DNA from: Alphaproteobacteria bacterium GM202ARS2
GTDB lineage: Bacteria > Pseudomonadota > Alphaproteobacteria > GM7ARS4
Reading direction: 5' to 3'
Assembly (NCBI GenBank): GCA_014323835.1
Contig: JACONH010000012.1
Span: 26,374-73,469, forward strand
DNA: 47,096 nt
Under the pieces are notes generated by a model, which saw only the letters and a list, made by a program, of their open reading frames with translations, had not been told where the DNA came from and did not search any database. Both the position numbers and the translations under genes were made by a program. This document shows positions 35,502 through 43,310 of this stretch, one piece after another; position 1 is the stretch's first letter, and every line of letters begins with the position of its first letter.

Positions 35502-36026
35502 CTATAGGCGTGGTAACATTTCTGCTAGATTGCAGGGTTTTGTGTTGATATCGAGTTGGTGTTGCAAAATCATGCTCCACGCGTCTTTGCATGCCGAAGG
35601 CGACCCCGGTAAAGCAAAAATCAACGTGCGCTTTGCAACGCCTGCCAACGCCCGCGATTGCAGTGCCGAGGTTTTGATTTTCTGATAGCTCAGCATGCGA
35701 AAGACTTCACCGAATCCCGGGATTTCTTTGTCGATGATGCCTTTAACCGCTTCAGGGGTGACATCACGAGCCGTCACGCCGGTGCCGCCGGTGGTGATAA
35801 TGGCATCGATGGTCGCATCGGCGCACCACGTCTGCAGCGCGCTGGTAATGGTTTTGATATCGTCTTTGACGATGGTGCGTTGAACGACTTTGTGTCCGCT
35901 TTTTTGTGCCATGTCTTGCAGGGTTTTTCCTGCGGTGTCGCTGTGTATGGTTCTGGTGTCGGATATGGTCAGAATAGCGATGTGCATGGTCTCGATAGAC
36001 TGAAGGGAGATGAGTGTTGAGCTCAT
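35502..36026 (-). CDS. moaB: Molybdenum cofactor biosynthesis protein MoaB
   Basis: MoaB/MogA-type proteins adenylylate molybdopterin before metal insertion. The 174-residue product contains IAILTISDTRTIHSDTAGKTL, ITTGGTGVTARDVTPEA and FALPGSPSACKDAW, the MoCF signatures. ATG 36026 is preferred because MoaB proteins usually carry 12-15 residues before the first strand and GGAGGG/GGGAG lie upstream; ATG 35987 is an alternative. The start codon lies inside a perfect 14-bp inverted repeat (36001-36035), so its translation could be controlled by mRNA folding. The bacterial Fhc complex is not thought to use a metal cofactor, so the neighbourhood does not explain why moaB is here. Confidence 0.9.
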   Translation of the reverse strand: MSSTLISLQSIETMHIAILTISDTRTIHSDTAGKTLQDMAQKSGHKVVQRTIVKDDIKTITSALQTWCADATIDAIITTGGTGVTARDVTPEAVKGIIDKEIPGFGEVFRMLSYQKIKTSALQSRALAGVAKRTLIFALPGSPSACKDAWSMILQHQLDINTKPCNLAEMLPRL

Positions 36027-36035
36027 CTCCCTTCA
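36001..36035 (-). promoter_or_regulatory. Perfect stem-loop at the fae-moaB junction
   Basis: TGAAGGGAGATGAG (36001-36014) is perfectly complementary to CTCATCTCCCTTCA (36022-36035) with a 7-nt loop. It lies 22 bp after the fae stop and has no T-run, so it is more likely an mRNA-stabilising or processing element than a terminator. It includes the preferred moaB ATG and GGGAG. Confidence 0.65.
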
Positions 36036-36057
36036 CGTCCCTCCTTTAGTTGGGGCG

Positions 36058-36564
36058 TTAGGCGCCGAAGGGGTGAGAGACGCTTCCTCGTTGAGACAGG
36101 ACGTCTGCGGCTTTAGGCTCGCCGTCGACGGCTCTCTTGAGGGCCTCTTTGGTTGCTTCGTAGTTGAACTGCTGGATTTTCTTGTCGTCGTTGGCTTCCC
36201 AATGAATGAAGACGCCGACGCTGATGAACAAGTCATCCGCCTCGCCTTTAGGAATAGTGCCATCTTCGACGCAATCCATGACAGCTTTTGCTACCGCAAC
36301 CTGAGCGGGGCCAAACATTTGGACAGCCTGTTTCGCGCCCTTGATTGTCACCTTATTGAACATAACCGTTGCCGGCTTCGTCATAAGGTTAGGGGCGACC
36401 ACTGCGAGCAAGCCATTGACTCCCTCGCGTTGGCTGGTCAGAGTCTGGGCGAAAATCGCTTCAGCGGGGCTACCACGCGGACCAATGATTAGGTCAATGT
36501 GAGCAACCTCGTTGCCATCTCCGACCAACGATTCACCAACAAGCATTTTATTGATCTTTGCCAT
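36058..36564 (-). CDS. fae: Formaldehyde-activating enzyme
   Basis: Fae condenses formaldehyde with tetrahydromethanopterin to methylene-H4MPT, the entry step of the H4MPT oxidation route and the main cytoplasmic formaldehyde sink. The 168-residue protein matches the family from start to end: [23 protein letters not shown] with a conserved His22, then [32 protein letters not shown] and [27 protein letters not shown]. It has its own promoter-like sequence upstream and stem-loops at both mRNA ends, fitting very high expression. It lies directly beyond the orf5-like, orf7-like, mch and mtdB genes that act on the same cofactor. Confidence 0.97.
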   Translation of the reverse strand: MAKINKMLVGESLVGDGNEVAHIDLIIGPRGSPAEAIFAQTLTSQREGVNGLLAVVAPNLMTKPATVMFNKVTIKGAKQAVQMFGPAQVAVAKAVMDCVEDGTIPKGEADDLFISVGVFIHWEANDDKKIQQFNYEATKEALKRAVDGEPKAADVLSQRGSVSHPFGA

Positions 36565-36600
36565 GATGTTTTCCTTGGTTCAGGGTTGTCAGGTCATGTC

Positions 36601-36617
36601 TGTCGGACGAACCGACA
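36601..36617 (-). promoter_or_regulatory. Stem-loop in the fae 5' leader
   Basis: TGTCGG (36601-36606) pairs with CCGACA (36612-36617) around a 5-nt loop. The element lies about 10 bp after the predicted start point and 36 bp before the fae ATG. A GC-rich hairpin near the 5' end can protect mRNA from decay. Confidence 0.45.
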
Positions 36618-36631
36618 CACACGCAGGATAT

Positions 36632-36659
36632 TGTATACACTTTATAGGCGATTTTGCAA
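36632..36659 (-). promoter_or_regulatory. fae promoter
   Basis: On the minus strand, TTGCAA (36654-36659), a 16-bp spacer and TATACA (36632-36637) precede fae. Shifting the -10 to TACAAT gives an 18-bp spacer. The -35 overlaps the end of the CitG-like gene, so fae can be transcribed independently of the upstream C1 genes. Confidence 0.55.
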
Positions 36660-37481
36660 GTTTTCGATAAAAAAGAGCATCAAACTAGCAACCACCAAGT
36701 CAGCACACGCCCCCGGGTTGATTTTGCGCGCTTTGAGCTCTTTATCCCACGCCAAAAGACCCTTCTTAACAGAAGCATACCCCTCGACAGCCAGCACACG
36801 ACCATAGTGACAAGCTTGTTTGCGTATACCCTCGGCAATGTCGATGCCGTGCTGTCGGACAATATGGCTGTCCACCGAAGATGACAAAAAACGCAGGTGC
36901 ATCGCGGTGATGGTTTCCCGCAACGGGCGGTGCTTATTTGTCTTGAGGAGAGACACGCCTTGCGCGTACACATCGTGAAAGGTTGTAGCATATTGTTGGG
37001 CAATCAGGTCTCTGTCTTGGGCGTGACACATAGCTTGATAGAGCGTAACCTTAGGCGTTGCCTGTATGTCGTGCTTTTCGCTTGTGCCAAGATAGCGCGC
37101 ATAAGCCATAGCAATAGCAGCATAGGCATCTATGGCATCCTGTTGGCTGAGGGTGGTGAGAACCGCTTGCAGTTCAGGGCGTAAATTTTCTTGGGGGGAG
37201 TGCTGTCTTAATTGTGCCGCGGCGGCGATGGGGGCGGCGAGCAACACGATACCTAAGTTGGTGTTGCAACCCACCGCAGCATGGGTGGCTTCGATACTGG
37301 TGCGGATGCGTTTGCCAACGCTCAACGTTGCATCGCCCAGCAAAGGTGCGACAACGTGGGCACTGGTGATAAACTGGGCAACCGTCATGTCATGCCCCTC
37401 GCCATAAATGTGGACGTTGCCAACCTTGAGGGCTTCTAACTCGCTGTGACAAGCCCAGAGAAAAGCATGCTCGACAGTCAT
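36642..37481 (-). CDS. CitG/MdcB-like triphosphoribosyl-dephospho-CoA synthase family (methylotrophy Orf5-like)
   Basis: The 279-residue product has the family motifs LKVGNVHIYGEGHDMT (a variant of the KPGNVH motif) and GCNTNLGIVLLAAPIAAA (residues 71-88). An acidic-basic C-terminus includes KINPGACADLVVASLMLFF. CitG enzymes transfer ribose-5-triphosphate to dephospho-CoA. In methylotrophs a homologue (orf5) sits in the H4MPT gene cluster and is presumed to act in H4MPT or methanofuran cofactor synthesis; its reaction is not established to my knowledge. It overlaps the downstream end of the RimK-like gene by 4 bp and precedes fae. Confidence 0.85.
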   Translation of the reverse strand: MTVEHAFLWACHSELEALKVGNVHIYGEGHDMTVAQFITSAHVVAPLLGDATLSVGKRIRTSIEATHAAVGCNTNLGIVLLAAPIAAAAQLRQHSPQENLRPELQAVLTTLSQQDAIDAYAAIAMAYARYLGTSEKHDIQATPKVTLYQAMCHAQDRDLIAQQYATTFHDVYAQGVSLLKTNKHRPLRETITAMHLRFLSSSVDSHIVRQHGIDIAEGIRKQACHYGRVLAVEGYASVKKGLLAWDKELKARKINPGACADLVVASLMLFFIENLQNRL

Positions 37482-38389
37482 GGCGTTTTTCCCCCCAGCA
37501 CAAAGTCGATAAGAGCAGGAGCAACCTTTTCAGCCCCGCTGTTTTCGAGGGCGCGCCATGCAGGAACACTGTTGGCTTCGAGAATCATAGGGTGTCCGTG
37601 TGCGTCTCTTATGATATCGATACCGCCATAAGCCAGCTGCAAGCAACGAGCAACATCCACAGCCAACGCCTCTAAGGCAGGCTCGTGGACAAGAGCACAG
37701 GTTGCTTGTAGGCTGGCGTTATTAATCCAAGAGGACGAGACTCGGCACATGGTGGCATGGGCTTTGTTGCCGATGACGAGGACTCGCCAGTTTTGAAACT
37801 GCCCTTGTTCGTTGGTACACGGGATAAACTTTTGTAGGTGCCAGACTCCTCCCGCTTGTTGCTTGGAGGGCAAATCTGTTGGCTTGCTGACCAGCGTGAT
37901 GCCTTTGCCTTGCGCACCAAAAAGAGGCTTAAACACCAAAGGATGCTCAGCTGTGCTATGGGCACGCACAAGGGCAACCGCTTGTTGCTCGCAGCATGTC
38001 GTCCACGTATGCGGTATCGGCAACTGATGATAGCGGAGCATGTGCATGCAACGCCCCTTATCGATGGTCGCTTCAATGGACGAGGGGCTGTTGATAACCG
38101 CCACCCCCGCCTGCTCGAAGCTGTGCAACAGACTCAGCTTGAATGTGAGCTCTTCTAAAGACCCGTGCGCAATGGAACGAGCTAAGACAGCATGATAGGG
38201 CTCATCGCTGTCCTCGACGGTGATAGCAGACTGACCCCCTCCGTAACCTTTCATGTGACTCTTAAGCGTGCAAGCATGATAGGGCTTGACGTGGACGCGC
38301 ACGCCTTTTTTTTCGGCAGCCGATTTCAGCGAGCTGGCATGTTCGTGGGTTGCCAGCGGCTCATCGCTGAGGATAAGGAGACGCTTCAA
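37478..38389 (-). CDS. RimK-like ATP-grasp ligase (methylotrophy Orf7-like)
   Basis: The product of about 303 residues is an ATP-grasp enzyme. It shows an N-terminal Rossmann-like part (LKRLLILSDEP), INSPSSIEATIDKGRCMHML, the nucleotide-binding PLVFKPLFGAQGKGITLV and the metal-binding end GGIDIIRDAHGHPMILEANSVPAW. RimK-type ligases add glutamate to cofactors or proteins. The homologue in methylotroph H4MPT clusters is thought to act in H4MPT or methanofuran side-chain synthesis. The start is uncertain: TTG 38389, just after mch, gives a compact N-terminus. ATG 38437 would overlap mch by 41 bp, and the frame is open to 38485. Confidence 0.85.
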   Translation of the reverse strand: MKRLLILSDEPLATHEHASSLKSAAEKKGVRVHVKPYHACTLKSHMKGYGGGQSAITVEDSDEPYHAVLARSIAHGSLEELTFKLSLLHSFEQAGVAVINSPSSIEATIDKGRCMHMLRYHQLPIPHTWTTCCEQQAVALVRAHSTAEHPLVFKPLFGAQGKGITLVSKPTDLPSKQQAGGVWHLQKFIPCTNEQGQFQNWRVLVIGNKAHATMCRVSSSWINNASLQATCALVHEPALEALAVDVARCLQLAYGGIDIIRDAHGHPMILEANSVPAWRALENSGAEKVAPALIDFVLGGKTP

Positions 38390-38396
38390 AGTGTGC

Positions 38397-39371
38397 TCAG
38401 CTTTTTTTGCCAAAGGAGCGGTCGAGAACAGCTTCATCGATAGCACCAGCGTGAAAGCTGTTGCCGCTATCGATATTGGCAACAACGACTCGGGCGGGGC
38501 TGAAGAGCGAAGGGTCTATCTTGTAGAAGTCGCCTGCGTTGTCGGTGAAAATCTCGGAAAAAGGTTTGCCATAATCTTTCGAGTTGCAACTAGGGAGCGT
38601 GTTAGCGAGCGTCTCAGCCGCGCCATCACTCCCTTTGACAAAGAGCTGAATGTTACCACCATAAATAATGGCATCGTTGGTGCGTCCCATGCCGGTGATA
38701 AAGTCGTTGCTGGGCGGCGGCAACGGAGCATGGGCAACACCATCGACAATGTCAGACAAAGGAAACTCGAGAGCATGGGCTTTATGCAGAGCAACCTCGA
38801 GACAGCGGGCAACAATCTGCACCGTGCCCGCTAAACTCGAAGTGGGGGTCAAAACAAAATAGAGCTGGTTGCCTTTAACGCCACAATCACGAGTGACCTT
38901 CTCCACCAGTTCTTCTGGCGGCGGCTTATCGACTTCGAGAACGAGGACAGCCGTCGAATGGTTGCTTGTGTAAGCCAGCTCCTTGAAGAGCTCTTCTCTT
39001 GCGGCAAGTGCTCGCCCTGGCCCTGAAGCCAAAGCATTGTAGCCTTTTGTCGATAAATTCCAGCCGGCATATTGACTGGCAAGACAGGCAAGAACAGGGT
39101 TACGGCTGTGAACGCTGATGTGCCACGACCAGTTTTTGGCGATGCTCGGACATGGCGTCAGAGCGACCGTGCCTAATCCGCCCATGCAAATGCGGGCAAC
39201 GAGCAAACCTGCTTCCAAACCCCCCGCGGTATCGATGCCACAATCGATAAGGGTGCATCCCATGGCACCTTTGTCCACCTTGACTCGCAAGGAGTCTTTT
39301 TCATCGATGAGTTTCTCAACAAGAGGCTGAACAAGGAGTCCAACATCAGGCGACTGTATTGTCGGTGTCAT
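38397..39371 (-). CDS. mch: Methenyl-tetrahydromethanopterin cyclohydrolase
   Basis: Mch hydrolyses methenyl-H4MPT to formyl-H4MPT, between MtdB and the Fhc complex. The 324-residue protein shows the family landmarks GCTLIDCGIDTAGGLEAGLLVARICMGGLG, PVLACLASQYAGWNL and GSGPGRAL-like ASGPGRALA. APLPPPSNDFITGMGRTNDAIIYGG, a conserved stretch, follows. Length agrees with known Mch (about 320). It lies between two ATP-grasp genes in the minus-strand C1 run. Confidence 0.96.
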   Translation of the reverse strand: MTPTIQSPDVGLLVQPLVEKLIDEKDSLRVKVDKGAMGCTLIDCGIDTAGGLEAGLLVARICMGGLGTVALTPCPSIAKNWSWHISVHSRNPVLACLASQYAGWNLSTKGYNALASGPGRALAAREELFKELAYTSNHSTAVLVLEVDKPPPEELVEKVTRDCGVKGNQLYFVLTPTSSLAGTVQIVARCLEVALHKAHALEFPLSDIVDGVAHAPLPPPSNDFITGMGRTNDAIIYGGNIQLFVKGSDGAAETLANTLPSCNSKDYGKPFSEIFTDNAGDFYKIDPSLFSPARVVVANIDSGNSFHAGAIDEAVLDRSFGKKS

Positions 39372-39418
39372 ACGTCACAAGCCTATAGAGGGGAGTCTTC
39401 GCGCCTTCTTAGCATAGC

Positions 39419-40549
39419 TCAGGTGTAACAGGCAACGATTTTTTTTGTCCTCTGATTGAGAAGGGCATAGGTTTCTTGCAGGGATTCGCCGGTTGCCGAG
39501 AGACAACACAGGGGTGCCCCTTGAGCGAGACGAGTGTTAGGCTTGGTGCGGTCGCACGCCCATGACGGCAAAGGCACAGTGGTTAGGGTCTTGGGTGCAT
39601 AAATGACTCGGATGGCGCGCACAATAGAAGACGCAGGCACAGCAGGGAGTTTCGGTAACGGGGCATCCGGCGCAACAAACGTTGCCACATGACAGGCAAG
39701 CAAGGGCGGCATGGGTGACTCGTCCAGCAACGCCAGGGCAATGCCCGGGCGGGGATTGACTTCGACAACCCATAGGTTGTTGCTATCTTGCACGGTATCG
39801 AGACTGTTGATACCGCGCAAACCATAAAGTCGGGTGAGGGTGTTGGCGATGTGTTGGAGACGTAGCCGCAACGTGTCCTCGATGTGGATAGTGTGGAGTG
39901 TTCCGAATCGTAGGGGCATTGTTGGGGTGCTATCGGCAGTCTGTTGGCAGAAACCAACAGGCACGCATTGTTTGCCGTTGGCAAGAAACGTCATCGACAG
40001 GGCGCGGCTGTGGGTCATATGCTTTTGATAATAGTAACGTGGGGAGACACGTGAGGGGTCGACAGAGGCGGGTTGGATGCCGTGTCCGCCGCTACTGCTC
40101 GGTGTTTTGCGTAGCCACAGGTGGGCTTGCGAGGGGGGCGGGGGTGTTCGTTGGCTTGCGGGATAGGCTATTTTGTGGCGGTGCAGCTGCGTGAAAAAAT
40201 GGCGCGGGTCGCGTATGTGACGCACTGTATGGGGGGTGTTGCCGTAGAGGAGGGGTGTTGCTGTTAGTAAATCGAGGCGTGTTTCCATACCGCCGCCATA
40301 GATTAAGGGCGTTTTCGTGGGACATGCCTGTAGGGCGGCACGCCATGTTTTTAGGCTACAGGTGCTTGGCTCGATACATGTGAGGGGGTCGGTTACGTCT
40401 TCGTCATGGTGCGGGCTGATAAGGTGCGGGCATAATCCTGCTCGTTTGGCACACGTGGCAAGAACACGGGCGGCACTGCTCGCCGCAATAATAATAGGCG
40501 CAGACGTAATAGGGTCGAGGCTGGGGGGGCTATTTTTTGCCTGAGACAA
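39419..40549 (-). CDS. ATP-grasp protein (methylotrophy Orf17-like)
   Basis: The product of about 376 residues starts with a Rossmann-like segment (APIIIAASSAARVLATCAKRAG). It then has PLIYGGGMETRLDLL, the ATP-grasp phosphate loop HLWLRKTPSSSGGHGI and the metal-binding end GINSLDTVQDSNNLWVVEVNPRPG. It resembles the predicted carboligases (COG2232-type) encoded as orf17 in methylotroph H4MPT clusters. The substrate is unknown; a role in H4MPT or methanofuran synthesis is inferred. No ATG is available near the beginning. TTG 40549, overlapping the end of mtdB by 20 bp, is the best start; longer frames run antigenically dissimilar sequence through mtdB. Confidence 0.82.
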   Translation of the reverse strand: MSQAKNSPPSLDPITSAPIIIAASSAARVLATCAKRAGLCPHLISPHHDEDVTDPLTCIEPSTCSLKTWRAALQACPTKTPLIYGGGMETRLDLLTATPLLYGNTPHTVRHIRDPRHFFTQLHRHKIAYPASQRTPPPPSQAHLWLRKTPSSSGGHGIQPASVDPSRVSPRYYYQKHMTHSRALSMTFLANGKQCVPVGFCQQTADSTPTMPLRFGTLHTIHIEDTLRLRLQHIANTLTRLYGLRGINSLDTVQDSNNLWVVEVNPRPGIALALLDESPMPPLLACHVATFVAPDAPLPKLPAVPASSIVRAIRVIYAPKTLTTVPLPSWACDRTKPNTRLAQGAPLCCLSATGESLQETYALLNQRTKKIVACYT

Positions 40550-41432
40550 GAGAACGTGCGATGTCGGCAGCGTGTTGGAAGTCGAGATAAAGGGGTTCAG
40601 TGGACTGGCACATCCGCTGGAACATGGCGTATTGGGTTTTGACTTTGACGTCCCCTGAGGTGAGGGGCCCGATGGAATAAGCGCCATACTCGGTTTTTGT
40701 GTCGTCATCGCTGAGCCCTGCGCCTTCGATGCCGGCAGGAGGCACAGCATTGGCATCGGCGATGACTTTGACGGATGCGGTTTTCATCTGTTGCAGACTG
40801 AGCACTTGCGTGCCTGCCCGTGCGGCACAAAAGACGACATCGGCATCTTTTAAGAGTGCGGTATTTTTTTCGTCACTGCTCCCGTCGGCGGGGATGGTAT
40901 CGCAGCCGAATCGTTTTTTATACTCTTGGGCTTTTTTGGCGACATTGTCGACTCCGTCATAGCCGACGAGGGTTACCCGTGCGCCTGCTTGTGCGCAGAG
41001 GATACCACAGACTCCGCCGACAATGCCTTTACCGCCGTAGATGACGACATTCATATCAGCCATTTTGGCTTTGAATTGCTTGTGGAGGGTGCGCTCGGCA
41101 CAGGCAACCATCGCAGCCCCGGTGGTAAAGGAGCCAGCAGGATCAGGAAAAACAGAAATCTCGAAGGGCGGCACCATCGCGGCTTTGGCAACATCGAGCA
41201 TATCAAGAGCACCAATCAGGTCTTTACCGCCAATGAACAGGCCCGTCTTGCTGGCATCTTTGACTGAACGAGAAAAAATCGCATCCTGCACTAAGGGGCG
41301 AACGTTGCTCACATCAATGTTGCTATAGCCCACAACAACATCAAAACCAGCATCATAAGCCATGTTAACATCAAAAGGACTAATGTTCTCGGCAGGACTC
41401 GCCATGTGTAAAATGTATTTTCTGTCTTTCAT
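40530..41432 (-). CDS. mtdB: Methylene-tetrahydromethanopterin dehydrogenase MtdB
   Basis: MtdB oxidises methylene-H4MPT to methenyl-H4MPT with NAD+ or NADP+. The 300-residue protein begins MKDRKYILHMASPAENISPFDVNMAYDAG and contains SKTGLFIGGKDLIGALDMLDVAKAAMVPPFEISVFPDPAGSF-type sequence and the dinucleotide-binding VVIYGGKGIVGGVCGILCAQAG. These agree with MtdB (and the related MtdA). The assignment to MtdB instead of MtdA rests on clustering with mch and fae. A start at 41432 fits the family; the frame is open to 41501. A promoter-like sequence lies about 50 bp upstream. Confidence 0.92.
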   Translation of the reverse strand: MKDRKYILHMASPAENISPFDVNMAYDAGFDVVVGYSNIDVSNVRPLVQDAIFSRSVKDASKTGLFIGGKDLIGALDMLDVAKAAMVPPFEISVFPDPAGSFTTGAAMVACAERTLHKQFKAKMADMNVVIYGGKGIVGGVCGILCAQAGARVTLVGYDGVDNVAKKAQEYKKRFGCDTIPADGSSDEKNTALLKDADVVFCAARAGTQVLSLQQMKTASVKVIADANAVPPAGIEGAGLSDDDTKTEYGAYSIGPLTSGDVKVKTQYAMFQRMCQSTEPLYLDFQHAADIARSLVSGKK

Positions 41433-41480
41433 CGGCTCAACTCTGGTGGGTAAGGGGGTGCGTAAAAAGGTGTGGGTGTT

Positions 41481-41509
41481 GTTATAAACACATCCACCCA
41501 ATTTATGAA
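41481..41509 (-). promoter_or_regulatory. Candidate mtdB promoter
   Basis: In the 149-bp gap between fhcC and mtdB, TTCATA (41504-41509), a 17-bp spacer and TATAAC (41481-41486) are found on the minus strand. The -10 is good, the -35 moderate. The rest of the gap holds no gene, only a weak imperfect hairpin near 41468-41498. Confidence 0.4.
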
Positions 41510-41581
41510 ATGTTTTTTTGTCCCTCGTTTAAGCACTAGGACGCTTCTAGCACATGCCCTCTGACATGTATCGAGAATGAT

Positions 41582-42307
41582 TTACGTGGGCAGCCAGATT
41601 TCGCCTTTGCCGGCAACGATTGAGTCGCCGGCGTAGCGTTGCCAGTTTCGTGTTTTGTGCAGTGTTTTTCCTAGGGTGGGGCTGAGGGTATCGATGGCGC
41701 GTGTCATCATTTGTAGGAAGGGCAAGTCGTGTGCACCGCAATCTGTGAAGCGTGGGTCTTGAGGCAGGGGGGTGGTGGTGGTGTTTTTTTGGGGGGTGCC
41801 GAGCAGGAAAATACTGCCGCGCCGCATGGCGTGTCCGATGTGTGTGTCGTAGGCTTTGGCAACAACGATTGTGCCGCCGAGCATGCGTTTTCCGCAGGCG
41901 CGCCCGACACTGCCTTCGATAAGGATGATGCCTCGATTCATTTTATCGCCGATGTGGTTGCCGCCGTTGCCCATAACATGGATGAGTCCGCCGCGCATAC
42001 CTCTTGTTGCACCGGCTGAGCCGCCAGCCAGATAGTCGCCGCCTTCGCCATTGATACGGAGCGTGCCCCGTTGCCAGTCGGCACCAGCGTGCCACAGATG
42101 CGCGCCGCCAACATCGATGGTTATATCGACAGCGTCTTTATCGAGAGTGCCTTTGATAGTAAATAAATCGCCCAAGGGCGCGTCATCGGTGCCGGCGAGC
42201 AACAGGCATTTTTCTAGGGGTTTGTTGGTCAGCAAGGCGTGTGCGAGGGGCTGCAACGAGACCCGTGTGCCTGTCTTGCCTTTATAGATGAGCTGGAGTC
42301 GGTTCAT
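41582..42307 (-). CDS. fhcC: Formyltransferase/hydrolase complex subunit C
   Basis: FhcC is a structural and cofactor-contacting subunit of the bacterial Fhc complex, homologous to archaeal FwdC/FmdC and glutamate synthase C-terminal domains. The 241-residue protein forms Gly-rich parallel-beta-helix repeats (GEGGDYLAGGSAGATRGMRGG, MGNGGNHIGDKMNRG, EGSVGRACGKRMLGG). It overlaps fhcD by 4 bp (ATGA). Together with FhcA, FhcB and FhcD it converts formyl-H4MPT plus methanofuran analogue into formate. Confidence 0.95.
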   Translation of the reverse strand: MNRLQLIYKGKTGTRVSLQPLAHALLTNKPLEKCLLLAGTDDAPLGDLFTIKGTLDKDAVDITIDVGGAHLWHAGADWQRGTLRINGEGGDYLAGGSAGATRGMRGGLIHVMGNGGNHIGDKMNRGIILIEGSVGRACGKRMLGGTIVVAKAYDTHIGHAMRRGSIFLLGTPQKNTTTTPLPQDPRFTDCGAHDLPFLQMMTRAIDTLSPTLGKTLHKTRNWQRYAGDSIVAGKGEIWLPT

Positions 42308-43209
42308 GCCATGATCTTGCGTAGGGGGAAGTGGTGGGGGCCTAACTTGCCGCCGTAGTTGCCGGCGCTGATAGCGATGATTCCGTTTTGTTTGCCGAGT
42401 TGGCAGACGGCGTTGATGCCTCGTTGCATGGCGGAGCGAATCGACTCTTCATCGATGCCGTTGATGACGATTTCTAGCACACTTGCGACGTCGTTGGGTA
42501 GGGCGGTTTTGACTTGTCCTTTGAGGGTTGGGCAGAAGGCGTCATTTGTTGATGCGATGAGGGCGGGGTATTTTGAGCCGACCTTTGAGCCTGAGCGGAC
42601 GACTCCGCCGGGGAAGGGCATGATGACTCCTGTGCCTTGAGCGGCTTGTGTGGCTTTTTCGGCGGCGTGTAGGGCTTGTGCTCGGGAGCGCGCCAGAATC
42701 AGAAAGTTGCCGCCGCCGATACCGGGGCGCTGCCACGTGTGGTCGGCACAGAGGAACTCGCCTTCCATGACGGGGATGCGCCAGTAACGCACGCCATCGA
42801 TGACTTTTGATATCTGCCAGCCGTCGCCAAAATAGCGCAGCTGGGAACCGAGGGGCACTTTCTTGGCTTTATCGTGCTGATTGGAAAACCCAGAGAACAA
42901 AGCCGATGTTGGCGAGGTCATCACGCACTGGCTACAGCGATTTTTGACGTGTTTGGCGAGTTGGCTGTCTGACATGGCGAAGAGCAGGACGCTGATGCCG
43001 GGTCGTCCATCGATGGTTTCTTTTTTGTCGATGGTGCCTTCGATGCCGGCTTCGCAGCCGCAAGCAATAACCGATGTGGCAAAGCCGGTCATGGCAACGG
43101 CGGCGTGCTGTGCCCACGCGGGGGTGTCCGCTGTGATAACCAGACGTGCCACTTTCATGGGAAAGGCTTCTGCGAAGGTGTCCTCTATATGGACGCCGTT
43201 GTTGTTCAT
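42304..43209 (-). CDS. fhcD: Formylmethanofuran:H4MPT formyltransferase, Fhc subunit D
   Basis: FhcD (homologous to archaeal Ftr) transfers the formyl group from formyl-H4MPT to methanofuran. The 301-residue protein has the Ftr landmarks VEDTFAEAFPMK-like start (IEDTFAEAFPM), VIACGCEAGIEG, GRPGISVLLFAM and PFPGGVVRSGSKVGSKYPALIASTNDAFCP. GNYGGKLGPHHFPLRKI lies near the C-terminus. Length agrees with the family. A strong promoter-like sequence sits 72-100 bp upstream, between fhcA and fhcD. Confidence 0.97.
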   Translation of the reverse strand: MNNNGVHIEDTFAEAFPMKVARLVITADTPAWAQHAAVAMTGFATSVIACGCEAGIEGTIDKKETIDGRPGISVLLFAMSDSQLAKHVKNRCSQCVMTSPTSALFSGFSNQHDKAKKVPLGSQLRYFGDGWQISKVIDGVRYWRIPVMEGEFLCADHTWQRPGIGGGNFLILARSRAQALHAAEKATQAAQGTGVIMPFPGGVVRSGSKVGSKYPALIASTNDAFCPTLKGQVKTALPNDVASVLEIVINGIDEESIRSAMQRGINAVCQLGKQNGIIAISAGNYGGKLGPHHFPLRKIMA

Positions 43210-43280
43210 GACGGGCTATAGGCGTGTGGGGCTGGGCTTAGGGCTGAATGTCCTCGCAGGGTGCAGGGACGTTGCTAGCC

Positions 43281-43309
43281 AGTATAGCCCGCATAAACCC
43301 GTTTATCAA
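43281..43309 (-). promoter_or_regulatory. fhcD promoter
   Basis: On the minus strand, TTGATA (43304-43309), a 17-bp spacer and TATACT (43281-43286) lie in the 101-bp gap after fhcA. Both hexamers match the sigma-70 consensus well. The -35 abuts the fhcA stop codon. It would give separate or extra expression of fhcD and fhcC. Confidence 0.6.
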
Positions 43310-43310
43310 T

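Noticed and set aside
34731-35685. Plus-strand open frames of 258 and 236 codons opposite the antiporter and moaB genes
   Set aside because: They are antisense to well-conserved membrane-protein and MoaB sequence and show no recognisable domain.
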